A program made the position numbers and the translations under genes. This document shows positions 34,224-42,664 of a DNA stretch of 64,000 bases, one piece after another. How positions within the stretch are numbered: position 1 is the first letter of the stretch; each line of letters begins with the position of its first letter. Under the pieces are notes generated by a model. That model did not search any database. It saw nothing but the letters and a program-made list of their open reading frames with translations, and was not told where the DNA came from. The DNA is from JAOPZW01 sp963789015 (GTDB taxonomy: Bacteria; Actinomycetota; Thermoleophilia; Solirubrobacterales; Solirubrobacteraceae), in NCBI GenBank assembly GCA_963789015.1, contig CAWBIU010000001.1, forward strand, positions 620,001 through 684,000, in the 5' to 3' direction.

Positions 34224-35501
34224 CTACCAGTTGGTCATCGACGCGTTGAGGATGTGCGCGATGTCGGTCTCGCCGACCTCGCGCGGGGCCCCGACGAGCA
34301 GCCGCTGCTGCTTCATCGTGCCCTCGACGAGCGCCGGCACGTCGTCCTCGGTGTAGCCCAGCTCGGCGACGCCGCGCGGGACGCCGACGTCCTGCATGAG
34401 CCGGCGCAGCACGTCGGGCAGCGAGTCCGGGCCCGGGTCGGACAGCGGCTCGCCGGCCAGCCACTCGGCGACCTCGTGGTGGCGCTCGGGCATCGCCTCG
34501 TAGGTGAAGCGGAACGATGCCGGCGCGGTGACGATGACCGAGTGCCCGTGGGGCACGAACTTGTGGTCGTCGGGGTAGCCGGGCGGCTGGTACTCGTGCT
34601 TGAGGCTGGCGATCGGGTAGGCGCACGCGTGCGGGATGTGCACGCCGGCCGAGCCGAAGCCGACACCGGCCATCGACGCGGCGAGCATCATGCGCCCTCG
34701 CGCCTCGACGTCGTCGGGGTCGGCGACGGCGCGGCGCAGGTACTGGCCGCCGTACTGCAGCGCCTTGGCCGACCACACGTCGGCGACCGGGTTGGCGCCC
34801 TGGTAGGGCGGGCGGTCGTCGGGTGAGGCCGGGCGCTCGCGCTGGTCGTAGGGCCGTGTGAGATACGACTCGGCGGCGTGGCAGATCACGTCCAGCCCGG
34901 TCGACGAGGTCACCTCGGCGGGCAGCGTGCGCACGAGCTCGGGATCGACGATGCCCTGCGTCGGGCGCAGGTAGCGGTGCGAGATGCCGCTCTTGACGTG
35001 CTGGTCGGGGACGTCGCAGACCGCCACGGTGGTGGCCTCCGCGCCGGTGCCCGACGTCGTCGGGATGGCGAGGTGCGGCTTGAGCGGCGAGGGCGGCTTC
35101 TTGCCGCCGCCGACCGGCGGGTTGACGTAGTCGATGACCGGCGCCGGGTGGGTGATGATCAGGTTGGAGACCTTGGCCGTGTCGATGCTGGAGCCGCCGC
35201 CGACCGAGACGAAGCCGTCGACGCCGGCCTCGAGCGCGAAGTCGGCCGCGGCCTGGAAGGACTCGACGCTCGGCTCGACCTGCGCGCGGTCGTAGAGGAC
35301 GACCTCGATCCCGTCGGCCTCGATCAGGGCCTTGATGCGGTCGGGCTGGCCGAGCGCGGCGACGCCCGGATCGGTCACGAGCAGGGCGCGCCTCACGCCG
35401 AGGCGCTTGAGCTCCCAGCCGGCGTCGGCCGAGGCGCCGGGGCCGAACTTGATCGGCGTCGCCTCCAGGGTGAACACGGTCTCGCGGTCGGACGCTGCCA
35501 T
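34224..35501 (-). CDS. Iron-containing alcohol dehydrogenase, hydroxyacid-oxoacid transhydrogenase-like
   Basis: 425 residues. Group III Fe-dependent dehydrogenase: GVDGFVSVGGGSSIDTAKVS (nucleotide site), PHLAIPTTSGTGAEATTVAV, STGLDVICHAAESYLTRPYD, PPYQGANPVADVWSAKALQY and GVHIPHACAYPIASL with metal-binding His, plus VPHGHSVIVTAPA. The long PPYQGANP and HACAYPI segments match hydroxyacid-oxoacid transhydrogenase (ADHFE1), which oxidises 4-hydroxybutyrate to succinic semialdehyde while reducing 2-oxoglutarate to D-2-hydroxyglutarate. A simple NAD-dependent 4-hydroxybutyrate dehydrogenase (BlcB-like) is the alternative. AAGGAGGAG precedes the ATG at 35499-35501. First gene of the three-gene operon. 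Confidence 0.85.
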   Translation of the reverse strand: MAASDRETVFTLEATPIKFGPGASADAGWELKRLGVRRALLVTDPGVAALGQPDRIKALIEADGIEVVLYDRAQVEPSVESFQAAADFALEAGVDGFVSVGGGSSIDTAKVSNLIITHPAPVIDYVNPPVGGGKKPPSPLKPHLAIPTTSGTGAEATTVAVCDVPDQHVKSGISHRYLRPTQGIVDPELVRTLPAEVTSSTGLDVICHAAESYLTRPYDQRERPASPDDRPPYQGANPVADVWSAKALQYGGQYLRRAVADPDDVEARGRMMLAASMAGVGFGSAGVHIPHACAYPIASLKHEYQPPGYPDDHKFVPHGHSVIVTAPASFRFTYEAMPERHHEVAEWLAGEPLSDPGPDSLPDVLRRLMQDVGVPRGVAELGYTEDDVPALVEGTMKQQRLLVGAPREVGETDIAHILNASMTNW

Positions 35502-35560
35502 GCCGCTCTCCTCCTTCTCCGACGGGGTGATCCTGGACTCGGGTTAGGGTGGCGCGTAGC

Positions 35561-36940
35561 ATGCCACATGCCACCCTGGGCCTGCGGGAGGCGCTCGAGA
35601 GCGCCGTCGGCGAGCGCCACGTGCTCGGCGATCCCGAGGTCCGCGCGCGCTACGAGACCGACTGGACGGGACGATTTCACGGCACGGCGTCGTACGTCGT
35701 GCGCCCGGGTTCGGCCGATGACGTGGCCGCCGTGCTCGCCGCCTGCGCGGCGCACGGGGCGGCCGTCGTCCCGCAGGGCGGCAACACGGGACTCGTCGGC
35801 GCGAGCGTCCCGCGCGGCGGCGAGGTCGTGCTCAGCACGGAGCGCCTGGACGCGCTCGGGCCCGTCGACCCGGCGACGCTCGAGGTCGAGGCCGGCGCCG
35901 GCGTCACGCTCGGCCGCCTGCAGGAGCACGCGCGGCCGGCCGGCCTCGACGCGGGGCTGGACTTCGGCGCGCGCGACAGCGCCACGCTGGGCGGCATCGC
36001 CGCCACCGACGCGGGCGGGACGCGGGCGCTGCGCGACGGCACCGCGCGGGCGCGGATCGCCGGCGTGCAGGCCGTGCTCGCCGGCGGCGGTCGCGTGGAG
36101 GGCATGGGCGCGCTGGCCAAGGACAACGCGGGCCTCGATCTGGGCGCGCTTCTCGTCGGCAGCGAGGGCACGCTCGGTGTCATCACCGCCGTGCGCTGGC
36201 GGCTCGTCCCGCGGCGCCCGGCGCGCGTGACCGCGCTGATCCCGCTGCCGTCGGGTGAGGCGGCGGCCGCGCTGATGGCCGTGCTGCGCGTCGGGCTGCC
36301 CTCGCTCGAGGCGGCCGACTTCTTCCTCGACGACGGGCTGCGGCTCGTGCTCGACCACCTCGGCGTCGCCGCACCGGTACGCGAGCCCGCGCCGGTCTAC
36401 GTGATCGTCGAGTGCGCCGCGGCCGCCGACCCGACCGAGGAGCTGGCCGACGCGCTGGAGGCGGGCGGCGTCGAGGACGCGGTGGTGGCCGACGACAGCG
36501 CGTCGCGGACGCGGCTGTGGCGGCTGCGCGAGGCGCACACCGAGGCGATCAACGCGGCCGGCGTTCCGCACAAGCTGGACGTCGGCGTGCCGCTCGCGCG
36601 CCTCGCCGAGTTCCTGGGCGAGGTTCCAGGGGTGGTCGAGGCGGCCGCGCCGGGGGCGCGCACGATCCTCTTCGGGCACCTCGGCGACGGCAACGTCCAC
36701 GTCAACGTGCTCGGCCCGCCGCCGGAGGACGAGGCGGTCGAGGAGGCCGTGCTGCGGCTCGTCGCCCGGCTCGGCGGGACGATCAGCGCCGAGCACGGCG
36801 TCGGGATCGTCAAGGCGCGCTGGCTCGGTCTCGTGCGGACGCCGGGCGAGATCGCGGCGATGGCCGCGATCAAGGACGCGCTCGACCCCGGGGCCATGAT
36901 GAACCCCGGGGTCGGGCTTCCGAGCGATGCGGCGATCTAG
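35561..36940 (+). CDS. FAD-linked oxidase, D-2-hydroxyglutarate dehydrogenase-like
   Basis: 459 residues. PCMH-type FAD domain: YVVRPGSADDVAAVLAACAA, VVPQGGNTGLVGASVPRGGE, DFGARDSATLGGIAATDAGG and LLVGSEGTLGVIT. C-terminal catalytic domain: LFGHLGDGNVHVNVLGPP (metal site) and ISAEHGVGIVKARWLGLV. This is the GlcD/D2HGDH/D-lactate dehydrogenase family; NTGLVGASVP and GHLGDGNVH are typical of D-2-hydroxyglutarate dehydrogenases. It diverges from the transhydrogenase operon with 59 bases between, and would recycle D-2-hydroxyglutarate to 2-oxoglutarate. ATG 35561 is chosen with TAGGGT at 35545-35550; a GTG at 35549 overlaps that box. Confidence 0.85.
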   Translation: MPHATLGLREALESAVGERHVLGDPEVRARYETDWTGRFHGTASYVVRPGSADDVAAVLAACAAHGAAVVPQGGNTGLVGASVPRGGEVVLSTERLDALGPVDPATLEVEAGAGVTLGRLQEHARPAGLDAGLDFGARDSATLGGIAATDAGGTRALRDGTARARIAGVQAVLAGGGRVEGMGALAKDNAGLDLGALLVGSEGTLGVITAVRWRLVPRRPARVTALIPLPSGEAAAALMAVLRVGLPSLEAADFFLDDGLRLVLDHLGVAAPVREPAPVYVIVECAAAADPTEELADALEAGGVEDAVVADDSASRTRLWRLREAHTEAINAAGVPHKLDVGVPLARLAEFLGEVPGVVEAAAPGARTILFGHLGDGNVHVNVLGPPPEDEAVEEAVLRLVARLGGTISAEHGVGIVKARWLGLVRTPGEIAAMAAIKDALDPGAMMNPGVGLPSDAAI

Positions 36941-37314
36941 CGGGCCGCGTAGAGCTTGGCCTTGCGGACGACCGGGGCCTGGTCGCCGAACTTGAACGAG
37001 ACCGTGTACTTCGTGCCGACGCGCAGCTCGCGGCCGGCGTTGACGCGCGCCGAGTAGACGACGTCGCTGCCGTGGCGGCCCGTCGCCTTCAGCGTGGCGA
37101 CGCGCTTGCCGCTGACGAGCACGCGGGCGTCGATCTTCCCGGACTCCGTCCGCGGCAGGCGGTCGGCGGCGAACTTCAGCGTGGCGTGGGTGGAGTCGAC
37201 CTGGAACATCTGCGGCGCACCGCCGAGCTTGGCGTCGGCGGCCATCGCGGCCGACGGAGCGAGGGCGGCGACGGCGAGGAGAGATGCGGTCAGGGCGAGC
37301 GGCTTGCGGGTCAT
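36937..37314 (-). CDS. Small secreted protein of unknown function
   Basis: 125 residues. Signal peptide RKPLALTASLLAVAALAPSA with a likely AMA cleavage near residue 25. The mature part is a single beta-rich domain: FQVDSTHATLKFAADRLPRT, ARVLVSGKRVATLKATGRHG, SDVVYSARVNAGRELRVGTK, YTVSFKFGDQAP. This looks like an immunoglobulin-like fold, but I recognise no family. GGAGG is six bases before the ATG at 37312-37314. Its stop overlaps the stop of the convergent oxidase gene by four bases. Confidence 0.7.
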   Translation of the reverse strand: MTRKPLALTASLLAVAALAPSAAMAADAKLGGAPQMFQVDSTHATLKFAADRLPRTESGKIDARVLVSGKRVATLKATGRHGSDVVYSARVNAGRELRVGTKYTVSFKFGDQAPVVRKAKLYAAR

Positions 37315-37413
37315 GGCGTTCCTCCGTGAGAGCGATTGCGTAGACCCATTGCAGCGCTCACCCGGGCCCGTGCCAGGACCACCCAGGTGGCGGGTTTTCA
37401 CACCTTCCCGGCG

Positions 37414-37599
37414 TCAGGAGGCGGCGGGCGGGCGACCCAGCCCGCGCACGCGGACGGCCACCCACACGAGCACCGCCCCGAACGCCCCGGCGACGAGCTT
37501 CTCGACAAGCCCGGTGTTGGGCTCGCCGATGGCGAGGACGACACCGAGGAGCAGGAAGAAGAGCACGGCCTGGAGCGCGATGCGGACGATTCCAAGCAT
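37414..37599 (-). CDS. Small membrane protein, two helices
   Basis: 61 residues: LGIVRIALQAVLFFLLLGVV, LAIGEPNTGLVEKLVAGAFG, AVLVWVAVRVRGLGRPP. Two membrane segments with a short loop and a basic C-terminus. The family resembles small actinobacterial membrane proteins of unknown role. ATG 37597-37599 is preferred to a start 15 bases upstream because TACGTT (37606-37611) lies six bases before it. Confidence 0.6.
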   Translation of the reverse strand: MLGIVRIALQAVLFFLLLGVVLAIGEPNTGLVEKLVAGAFGAVLVWVAVRVRGLGRPPAAS

Positions 37600-37645
37600 G
37601 CTGCGAACGTACACCCGGGCACGCCGCCGGGTCCACCCCGGCGGG

Positions 37646-37651
37646 TAGCGT
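37646..37651 (+). promoter_or_regulatory. Leaderless -10 box of the DUF2283 gene (TAGCGT)
   Basis: Seven bases before the ATG at 37659. The divergent small membrane protein has TACGTT in mirror position, so the 59-base intergenic region holds two back-to-back start-proximal boxes. Confidence 0.5.
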
Positions 37652-37658
37652 CGCGAAC

Positions 37659-37904
37659 ATGGCCGAGATCCGCGTGACGCTCAACGACGCGGGCGAGGCG
37701 TACGTCTCGCTCGCGGGGACCGTGACGCCCGAGGTGCGCACCTCCGTGGCGCTCGACGCGCTCGAGGAGGCCGACACCGTCCCGGCCCTCGACGGGCTGC
37801 TGCTCGACTTCGACCACTACGGCCGGCTCGTCGGCATCCGGGTGAACGGGTCGGCCGACTCGGCGCTCGCGCCGGCGCTGCTCGACGCGGCCGAACGCGT
37901 CTGA
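37659..37904 (+). CDS. DUF2283 family protein
   Basis: 81 residues. RVTLNDAGEAYVSLAGTVTP, then LDGLLLDFDHYGRLVGIRVN match the DUF2283 pattern (beta strands with DFD-x2-GRLVGIEV). Function unknown; family members are often near toxin-antitoxin or housekeeping genes without consistent context. TAGCGT lies seven bases upstream of the ATG. Flanked by the small membrane protein (divergent) and the semialdehyde dehydrogenase (convergent). Confidence 0.7.
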   Translation: MAEIRVTLNDAGEAYVSLAGTVTPEVRTSVALDALEEADTVPALDGLLLDFDHYGRLVGIRVNGSADSALAPALLDAAERV

Positions 37905-37930
37905 GCGGCGCGGCGCGGCGCGGCGACGTC

Positions 37931-39397
37931 CTACAGGTTCATCGCGACGTACTTCGTCTCGAGGTACTCCTCGATGCCCTCCGGCCCGCCCTCGCGGCCG
38001 AAGCCCGACGCCTTGACGCCGCCGAACGGGGCGCCGGCGTTGGAGACCATGCCCTGGTTGAGGCCGATCATGCCGGTCTCGAGCTTCTCGATGACGCGGA
38101 ACGCGCGGTTGAGGTTCTGCGTGTAGACGTAGGCGACGAGGCCGTACTCCGTCGCGTTGGCGGCGGCGATCGCCTCGTCCTCGCTCTGGAAGCCGCGCAC
38201 CGGCGCGACGGGCCCGAAGATCTCCTCGCCGAGCAGCGACGCGCTGTCGGGGATGTCGGTGAGCACGGTGGGCTTGTAGAAGTAGCCCGAGCCGTCGACC
38301 TTCTCGCCGCCGACGAGCACCTTGGCGCCCTTGCCGACGGCGTCGTCGACGAGCTCGGCGACCTTGCCGCGCTGGTCGTCGTCGATGAGCGGGCCGACCT
38401 TCACGTCGGGGTCCGTGCCGCGGCCGATCTTCAGCTCGCCCATGCGCTGGGCGAGCTTCTCGGCGAACTCGCCGGCGACCGCGTCGGCGACGTGGAAGCG
38501 GTTGGCCGCCGTGCACGCCTCGCCGATGTTCCGCATCTTGGCCAGCAGCGCGCCCTCGACCGCCTGGTCGAGGTCGGCGTCGTCGAAGATCAGGAACGGC
38601 GCGTTGCCGCCGAGCTCCATCGACACGCGCAGGATCTGCTCGGCCGACTGCGCGATCAGCGTGCGACCGACCTCGGTGGAGCCGGTGAAGGACAGCTTGC
38701 GGGCGCGCGGGTCCTTGATGAGCGGCTCCATCGTGCGCCCGGAGGACTTCGCGGTGATGACGTTGACGACGCCGCCCGGCAGGCCGGCCTCCTCGAGGAT
38801 GCCGGCGAGCGCGAGCATCGAGAGCGGGGTCTGCTTGGCCGGCTTGACGACGCAGGTGCAGCCGGCGGCGATGGCCGGCCCGATCTTGCGCGTGCCCATG
38901 GCGAGCGGGAAGTTCCACGGCGTGATGAAGATGCACGGGCCGACGGGCTGCTTGAGGGTGAGCACGCGGCCCTTGCCCGTCTCGTTGACCGTGTAGCGGC
39001 CGTTGATGCGGACGGCCTCCTCGGCGTACCAGCGGAAGAAGGCGGCCGCGTAGGCGATCTCCGCCTTGGACTCGGCGATCGGCTTGCCCATCTCCATCGT
39101 CATGATCAGGGCGAGGTCGTCGACGCGCTCCATGATCATCTCGTAGGAGCGCCGCAGGATCTCTCCGCGCTCGCGCGGCGGATGGTTGCGGAACTTCTGG
39201 AAGGCCTCATGCGCCGCGGCGAGCGCCGCCTCGGCGTCCTCCGGCGTCGCGTCGGGGATCTCGGCGATCGTCTCGCCCGTGGCGGGATCCTCGACCGGGA
39301 CGGTCCCGCCCCCGCGGGCGTCGCGCCATTCGCCGCCGATGTACAGCTGTGTCTTGACGCCGTCGAGGACGGCCTGTTCCGCCGATGCCGTGGTCAT
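37931..39397 (-). CDS. gabD: NAD(P)-dependent succinate-semialdehyde dehydrogenase
   Basis: 488 residues. Aldehyde dehydrogenase superfamily: ITPWNFPLAMGTRKIGPAIA, KPAKQTPLSMLALAGILEEA, LSFTGSTEVGRTL, ELGGNAPFLIFDDADLD (general base Glu), and NIGEACTAANRF with catalytic Cys295. The C-terminal NQGMVSNAGAPFGGVKASGF and GREGGPEGIEEYLETKYVAM are characteristic of GabD. Oxidises succinic semialdehyde to succinate. A -10 box TAATCT (39405-39410) is seven bases before the ATG, so it can be transcribed alone, but the acetolactate-synthase-like gene ends only 29 bases upstream on the same strand. Confidence 0.92.
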   Translation of the reverse strand: MTTASAEQAVLDGVKTQLYIGGEWRDARGGGTVPVEDPATGETIAEIPDATPEDAEAALAAAHEAFQKFRNHPPRERGEILRRSYEMIMERVDDLALIMTMEMGKPIAESKAEIAYAAAFFRWYAEEAVRINGRYTVNETGKGRVLTLKQPVGPCIFITPWNFPLAMGTRKIGPAIAAGCTCVVKPAKQTPLSMLALAGILEEAGLPGGVVNVITAKSSGRTMEPLIKDPRARKLSFTGSTEVGRTLIAQSAEQILRVSMELGGNAPFLIFDDADLDQAVEGALLAKMRNIGEACTAANRFHVADAVAGEFAEKLAQRMGELKIGRGTDPDVKVGPLIDDDQRGKVAELVDDAVGKGAKVLVGGEKVDGSGYFYKPTVLTDIPDSASLLGEEIFGPVAPVRGFQSEDEAIAAANATEYGLVAYVYTQNLNRAFRVIEKLETGMIGLNQGMVSNAGAPFGGVKASGFGREGGPEGIEEYLETKYVAMNL

Positions 39398-39404
39398 GGG
39401 ATCG

Positions 39405-39410
39405 AGATTA
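39405..39410 (-). promoter_or_regulatory. Leaderless -10 box of gabD (TAATCT)
   Basis: TAATCT on the minus strand, seven bases upstream of the gabD ATG at 39397 and downstream of the stop of the ThDP enzyme gene. Confidence 0.5.
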
Positions 39411-39426
39411 CCCCCGGAATGCGCGC

Positions 39427-41076
39427 CTACGTCGCGACCGTCTCCGTCCCCAGCTCCTCGCTGATCGCGACGTCGATCGAGTAGTCGATCGGCAGCACGA
39501 TCAGCGACGGGACGTCGAGCTCGAGGGCGTGGCGCAGGTGGCGCCCGAAGTCGTCGACCGCCTCGCAGCGGTACGCGGGCATCCCGAAGGCCTCGGCCAG
39601 GCGCACGAAGTCGGGGTTGGTGAAGTCGGTCCCGAAGTGCTCGCCGAACTTCTTCTCCTGCTTCCAGACGATCGAGCCGTACTGCCTGTTCTCCCAGATG
39701 ACGTTGACGATCGGCGTCTTCAGCCGCATCGCCGTCTCGAGCTCCTGGCAGTTCATGAGGAAGCCGCCGTCGCCGTTGACGGTGACGACCTTGCGCTCGG
39801 GGTGCACGAGCTTGGCGGCGATCGCCGAGGGCACCGCGAAGCCCATCCCTGCAAGACCGTTTGCGATCAGGACCGTGTTGGGCTCATGTGCAGGGAACAT
39901 CCGGCCGATCCAGAGCTTGTGCAGACCGACGTCCGAGATGAGGATGTCCCCATGGCCGAGGGCCTGGCGGATCTCCCACAGCGCGCGGGGGGGCTGCATC
40001 GGGAAGGCCGCGTCGTCGCGCGCCGCCTCGAAGCGCCCAAGGATCACGTCGCGCAGCCGGTGCGATCCGCCCGAGTGCGGGACGTCGCGGCACTCCTCGG
40101 CCAGCCGGCTGAGCACGTGGTAGATGTCGCCGACGAGCTCGACCTCGGGCTGGAAGAACTCGTCGATCTCGGCGGGCTGGGAGTCGACCACGACGATCTT
40201 CTTGTCGCCGCGCGGGTTCCAGTGGCTCGGCGCGTGCTCGACGAGGTCGTAACCGATGGCGATGACCACGTCGGCGTCCTCGAAGCCGGCCATCGCGTAG
40301 TCGCGGTCGTGCAGGCCGACGGTGCCCAGCGCACGCGGGTCCTCGACGTCGAGCACGCCCTTGCCCATGAACGTCTCCGCCACGGCGATGCCCGTCGCGC
40401 GGCAGAACTCGCGCAGCGCGGGCGCGGCGCGGGCGCGCACGACGCCGTTGCCGGCCAGCGCGATCGGGCTGATCGCGTTGCGGATCAGGTCCGCCGCCTT
40501 GAGCAGCTCGCGGGCCGACGGCTCGGGGCTGACCGGCCGGCGCCGGCGCAGCGGCACGACGCCCTCCACCTCGGCGGCCATGACGTCCTCGGGAAGCTCG
40601 AGGTGCGTGGACCCCGGCTTCTCGGACTCGGCGACCTTGAACGCCTTGCGGACGACCTCGGGCACGATCTCGGGGCGCTGGACGCGCGCGTTCCACTTCG
40701 TGATCGGGCGGAAGAGGTCGACCAGGTCGATGAACTGGTGGGACTCCTTGTGCATCCGCTCGAGGTCGGCCTGGCCGGTGAGGGCCACCAGCGGCGCGCG
40801 ATCGAGGTAGGCGTCGCCGATCGCCGTGACGAGGTTCATCGCTCCCGGGCCGAGCGTGCCGAGGCAGACGCCGGCGCGCCCGGTGAGGCGCCCGTACATG
40901 TCGGCCATGTAGGCGCCGCCCTGCTCGTGGCGCACCGGGATGAAGGCGATCGAGGAGTTGGCCAGCGACTGGTTGAGGTCGAGCGTCTCCTCGCCCGGGA
41001 TCCCGAAGACGTAGCGCACGCCCTCGGCCTCGAGGCACTCCACGAAGACATCCGATGCCCTGCGACGGGTGCTCAT
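39427..41076 (-). CDS. ThDP-dependent acetolactate synthase-like enzyme (possible 2-oxoglutarate decarboxylase)
   Basis: 549 residues. N-terminal PYR domain with catalytic Glu51 in FIPVRHEQGGAYMADMYGR, VCLGTLGPGAMNLVTAIGDA, then a central domain and a PP domain with the ThDP/Mg motif VNGDGGFLMNCQELETAMR...VIWENRQYGSIVW. Annotated relatives are acetolactate synthases (AlsS/IlvB type), but LTGQADLERMHKESHQFIDL and TKWNARVQRPEIVPEVVRKA also match the cyanobacterial 2-oxoglutarate decarboxylase that pairs with succinate-semialdehyde dehydrogenase. Here it is directly upstream of gabD. No small IlvN subunit or ilvC is near, which argues against branched-chain amino acid synthesis. Confidence 0.8.
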   Translation of the reverse strand: MSTRRRASDVFVECLEAEGVRYVFGIPGEETLDLNQSLANSSIAFIPVRHEQGGAYMADMYGRLTGRAGVCLGTLGPGAMNLVTAIGDAYLDRAPLVALTGQADLERMHKESHQFIDLVDLFRPITKWNARVQRPEIVPEVVRKAFKVAESEKPGSTHLELPEDVMAAEVEGVVPLRRRRPVSPEPSARELLKAADLIRNAISPIALAGNGVVRARAAPALREFCRATGIAVAETFMGKGVLDVEDPRALGTVGLHDRDYAMAGFEDADVVIAIGYDLVEHAPSHWNPRGDKKIVVVDSQPAEIDEFFQPEVELVGDIYHVLSRLAEECRDVPHSGGSHRLRDVILGRFEAARDDAAFPMQPPRALWEIRQALGHGDILISDVGLHKLWIGRMFPAHEPNTVLIANGLAGMGFAVPSAIAAKLVHPERKVVTVNGDGGFLMNCQELETAMRLKTPIVNVIWENRQYGSIVWKQEKKFGEHFGTDFTNPDFVRLAEAFGMPAYRCEAVDDFGRHLRHALELDVPSLIVLPIDYSIDVAISEELGTETVAT

Positions 41077-41167
41077 TCCCTACTCTGACCCCCTGACCGG
41101 ACCCTCCATGCTCTCGCTCGCGCAACCTAGCACCGCAACTCCGACCGTCGATCGACGTTGGGGGGCC

Positions 41168-42622
41168 GTGCGCAAGTCCGGTCTCCTCGCCGCGCTCGTC
41201 CTCCTGCTCTGCGCCTCGCAGGCCGACGCCGCGTCGCGGCTCGTCATCCGCGGGGCCGGCTTCGGCCACGGCATCGGGATGAGCCAGTACGGCGCCTACG
41301 GGCTCTCGCTGCAGGGCGTCCGCTACGACGCGATCCTCGGCCGCTACTACACCGGGACGCAGCTCTCCGCGCTGAGCGCCAACCCCGACGTGCGCGTGCT
41401 GCTGCAGAGCGGCAACCGCAAGGTGACGGTGAGCGGCGTCTCGAAGCTCGGCGAGACCGCGCTCGACCCGGCGAAGACCTACAACGTGATCCGCGGCGGC
41501 TCCGGTCTCGTCCTGCGTGACGGCTCCAAGCGCCTGGCCACGAGCACGCCCCCGATGCGCCTGGAGTCCGCGAGCGGCGCCGCCTTCACGCTCGCCGGGA
41601 CCTCGGTGCCGGGCATCCGCAACGGCAGCTATCGCGGCGCGCTCGAGCTGCGCCCGTCCGGCCGCAGCATCAACGCCATCAACGCGCTCGACCTCGAGAC
41701 CTACGTGCGCGGCGTCGTCAGCGCCGAGAGCCCGTCGGCCTGGCCGGCCGAGCAGCTCAAGGCCCAGGCGGTGGCCGCGCGCACGTACGCGATCACCTCG
41801 CGCGCCGGGTCGCTGAGCGACGGCTTCGACCAGTACGCCGACACGCGCTCGCAGGTCTACCGCGGCGTCGCCGCGGAGCGGCCGAGCACCGACGCCGCGG
41901 TCGCCGCGACGGCCGGCCAGGTCGTGACCTACGGCGGCCAGCCCGTCACCACGTTCTTCTTCTCGACCTCCGGCGGCCACACCGAGAGCGTCGAGAACTC
42001 GTTCGTCGGCTCGCAGCCCAAGCCGTGGCTGAAGGGCGTCGACGACCCCTACGACGATCTCTCCCCGCGCCACCGCTGGGGCCCGATCACGATGAGCACG
42101 ACGAGCGCGGCGGCCAAGCTGCGCGGGCTCGTGCGCGGCAAGTTCCGCCGCATCCGCGTCGTCCAGCGCGGCGTCTCGCCGCGCATCGTGCGCGCCGACG
42201 TCATCGGCTCTCGCGGCACGACGCGGGTCACCGGGCCGCAGCTGCGCGCCCGCTTCGGCCTGAACGACACGTGGGCCTACTTCACGACGGTCAGCTCGGG
42301 CCTCAAGCGCTCGGCGCCGGCCCCGAAGACGCCCGCCCCGGCGACCCCGCCGGCGACGACGACCTCCCCGACCGGCGGCGCCGTCGTGGGCGCCGCCCGC
42401 GCCAAGGGCCTGCGCGCGCCGGTGCTGCGCGGCAGCATCAGCCCGGCCAAGCCGGGCGCCGCGCTGCGCGTCCAGCGCCGCACCGCGGCGGGCCGCTGGC
42501 GCACCGCGGTCGAGACGCAGCTGGACTCGAGCGGGCGCTACGCCGTCGTCGTGCCCGGCCGCGGCGTGTACCGGGTGATGTACGCCGGCGACGTCCCGGG
42601 CCCGAGCGTCCGCGTCCGCTGA
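41168..42622 (+). CDS. Secreted SpoIID/LytB domain protein
   Basis: 484 residues from the GTG at 41168, chosen because a textbook signal peptide starts there (RKSGLLAALVLLLCASQADA) and a G-rich ribosome site precedes it. The SpoIID domain spans about 20-380: GAGFGHGIGMSQYGAYGLSL, INALDLETYVRGVVSAESPS, WPAEQLKAQAVAARTYAITS, VTTFFFSTSGGHTESVENSF. SpoIID enzymes are lytic transglycosylases acting on peptidoglycan glycan strands. A Pro/Thr-rich linker (APAPKTPAPATPPATTTSPT) connects to a C-terminal Ig-like beta domain with RVQRRTAAGRWRTAVETQLD. An upstream in-frame ATG at 41108 is less likely. Confidence 0.87.
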   Translation: MRKSGLLAALVLLLCASQADAASRLVIRGAGFGHGIGMSQYGAYGLSLQGVRYDAILGRYYTGTQLSALSANPDVRVLLQSGNRKVTVSGVSKLGETALDPAKTYNVIRGGSGLVLRDGSKRLATSTPPMRLESASGAAFTLAGTSVPGIRNGSYRGALELRPSGRSINAINALDLETYVRGVVSAESPSAWPAEQLKAQAVAARTYAITSRAGSLSDGFDQYADTRSQVYRGVAAERPSTDAAVAATAGQVVTYGGQPVTTFFFSTSGGHTESVENSFVGSQPKPWLKGVDDPYDDLSPRHRWGPITMSTTSAAAKLRGLVRGKFRRIRVVQRGVSPRIVRADVIGSRGTTRVTGPQLRARFGLNDTWAYFTTVSSGLKRSAPAPKTPAPATPPATTTSPTGGAVVGAARAKGLRAPVLRGSISPAKPGAALRVQRRTAAGRWRTAVETQLDSSGRYAVVVPGRGVYRVMYAGDVPGPSVRVR

Positions 42623-42651
42623 CCGGCCGGCGGTCCGGCGGGCCCAGCGCA

Positions 42652-42657
42652 TAGCCT
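42652..42657 (+). promoter_or_regulatory. Leaderless -10 box of the exonuclease gene (TAGCCT)
   Basis: TAGCCT seven bases before the GTG at 42665; it fixes the GTG as the start. Confidence 0.5.
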
Positions 42658-42664
42658 CCGGGGC

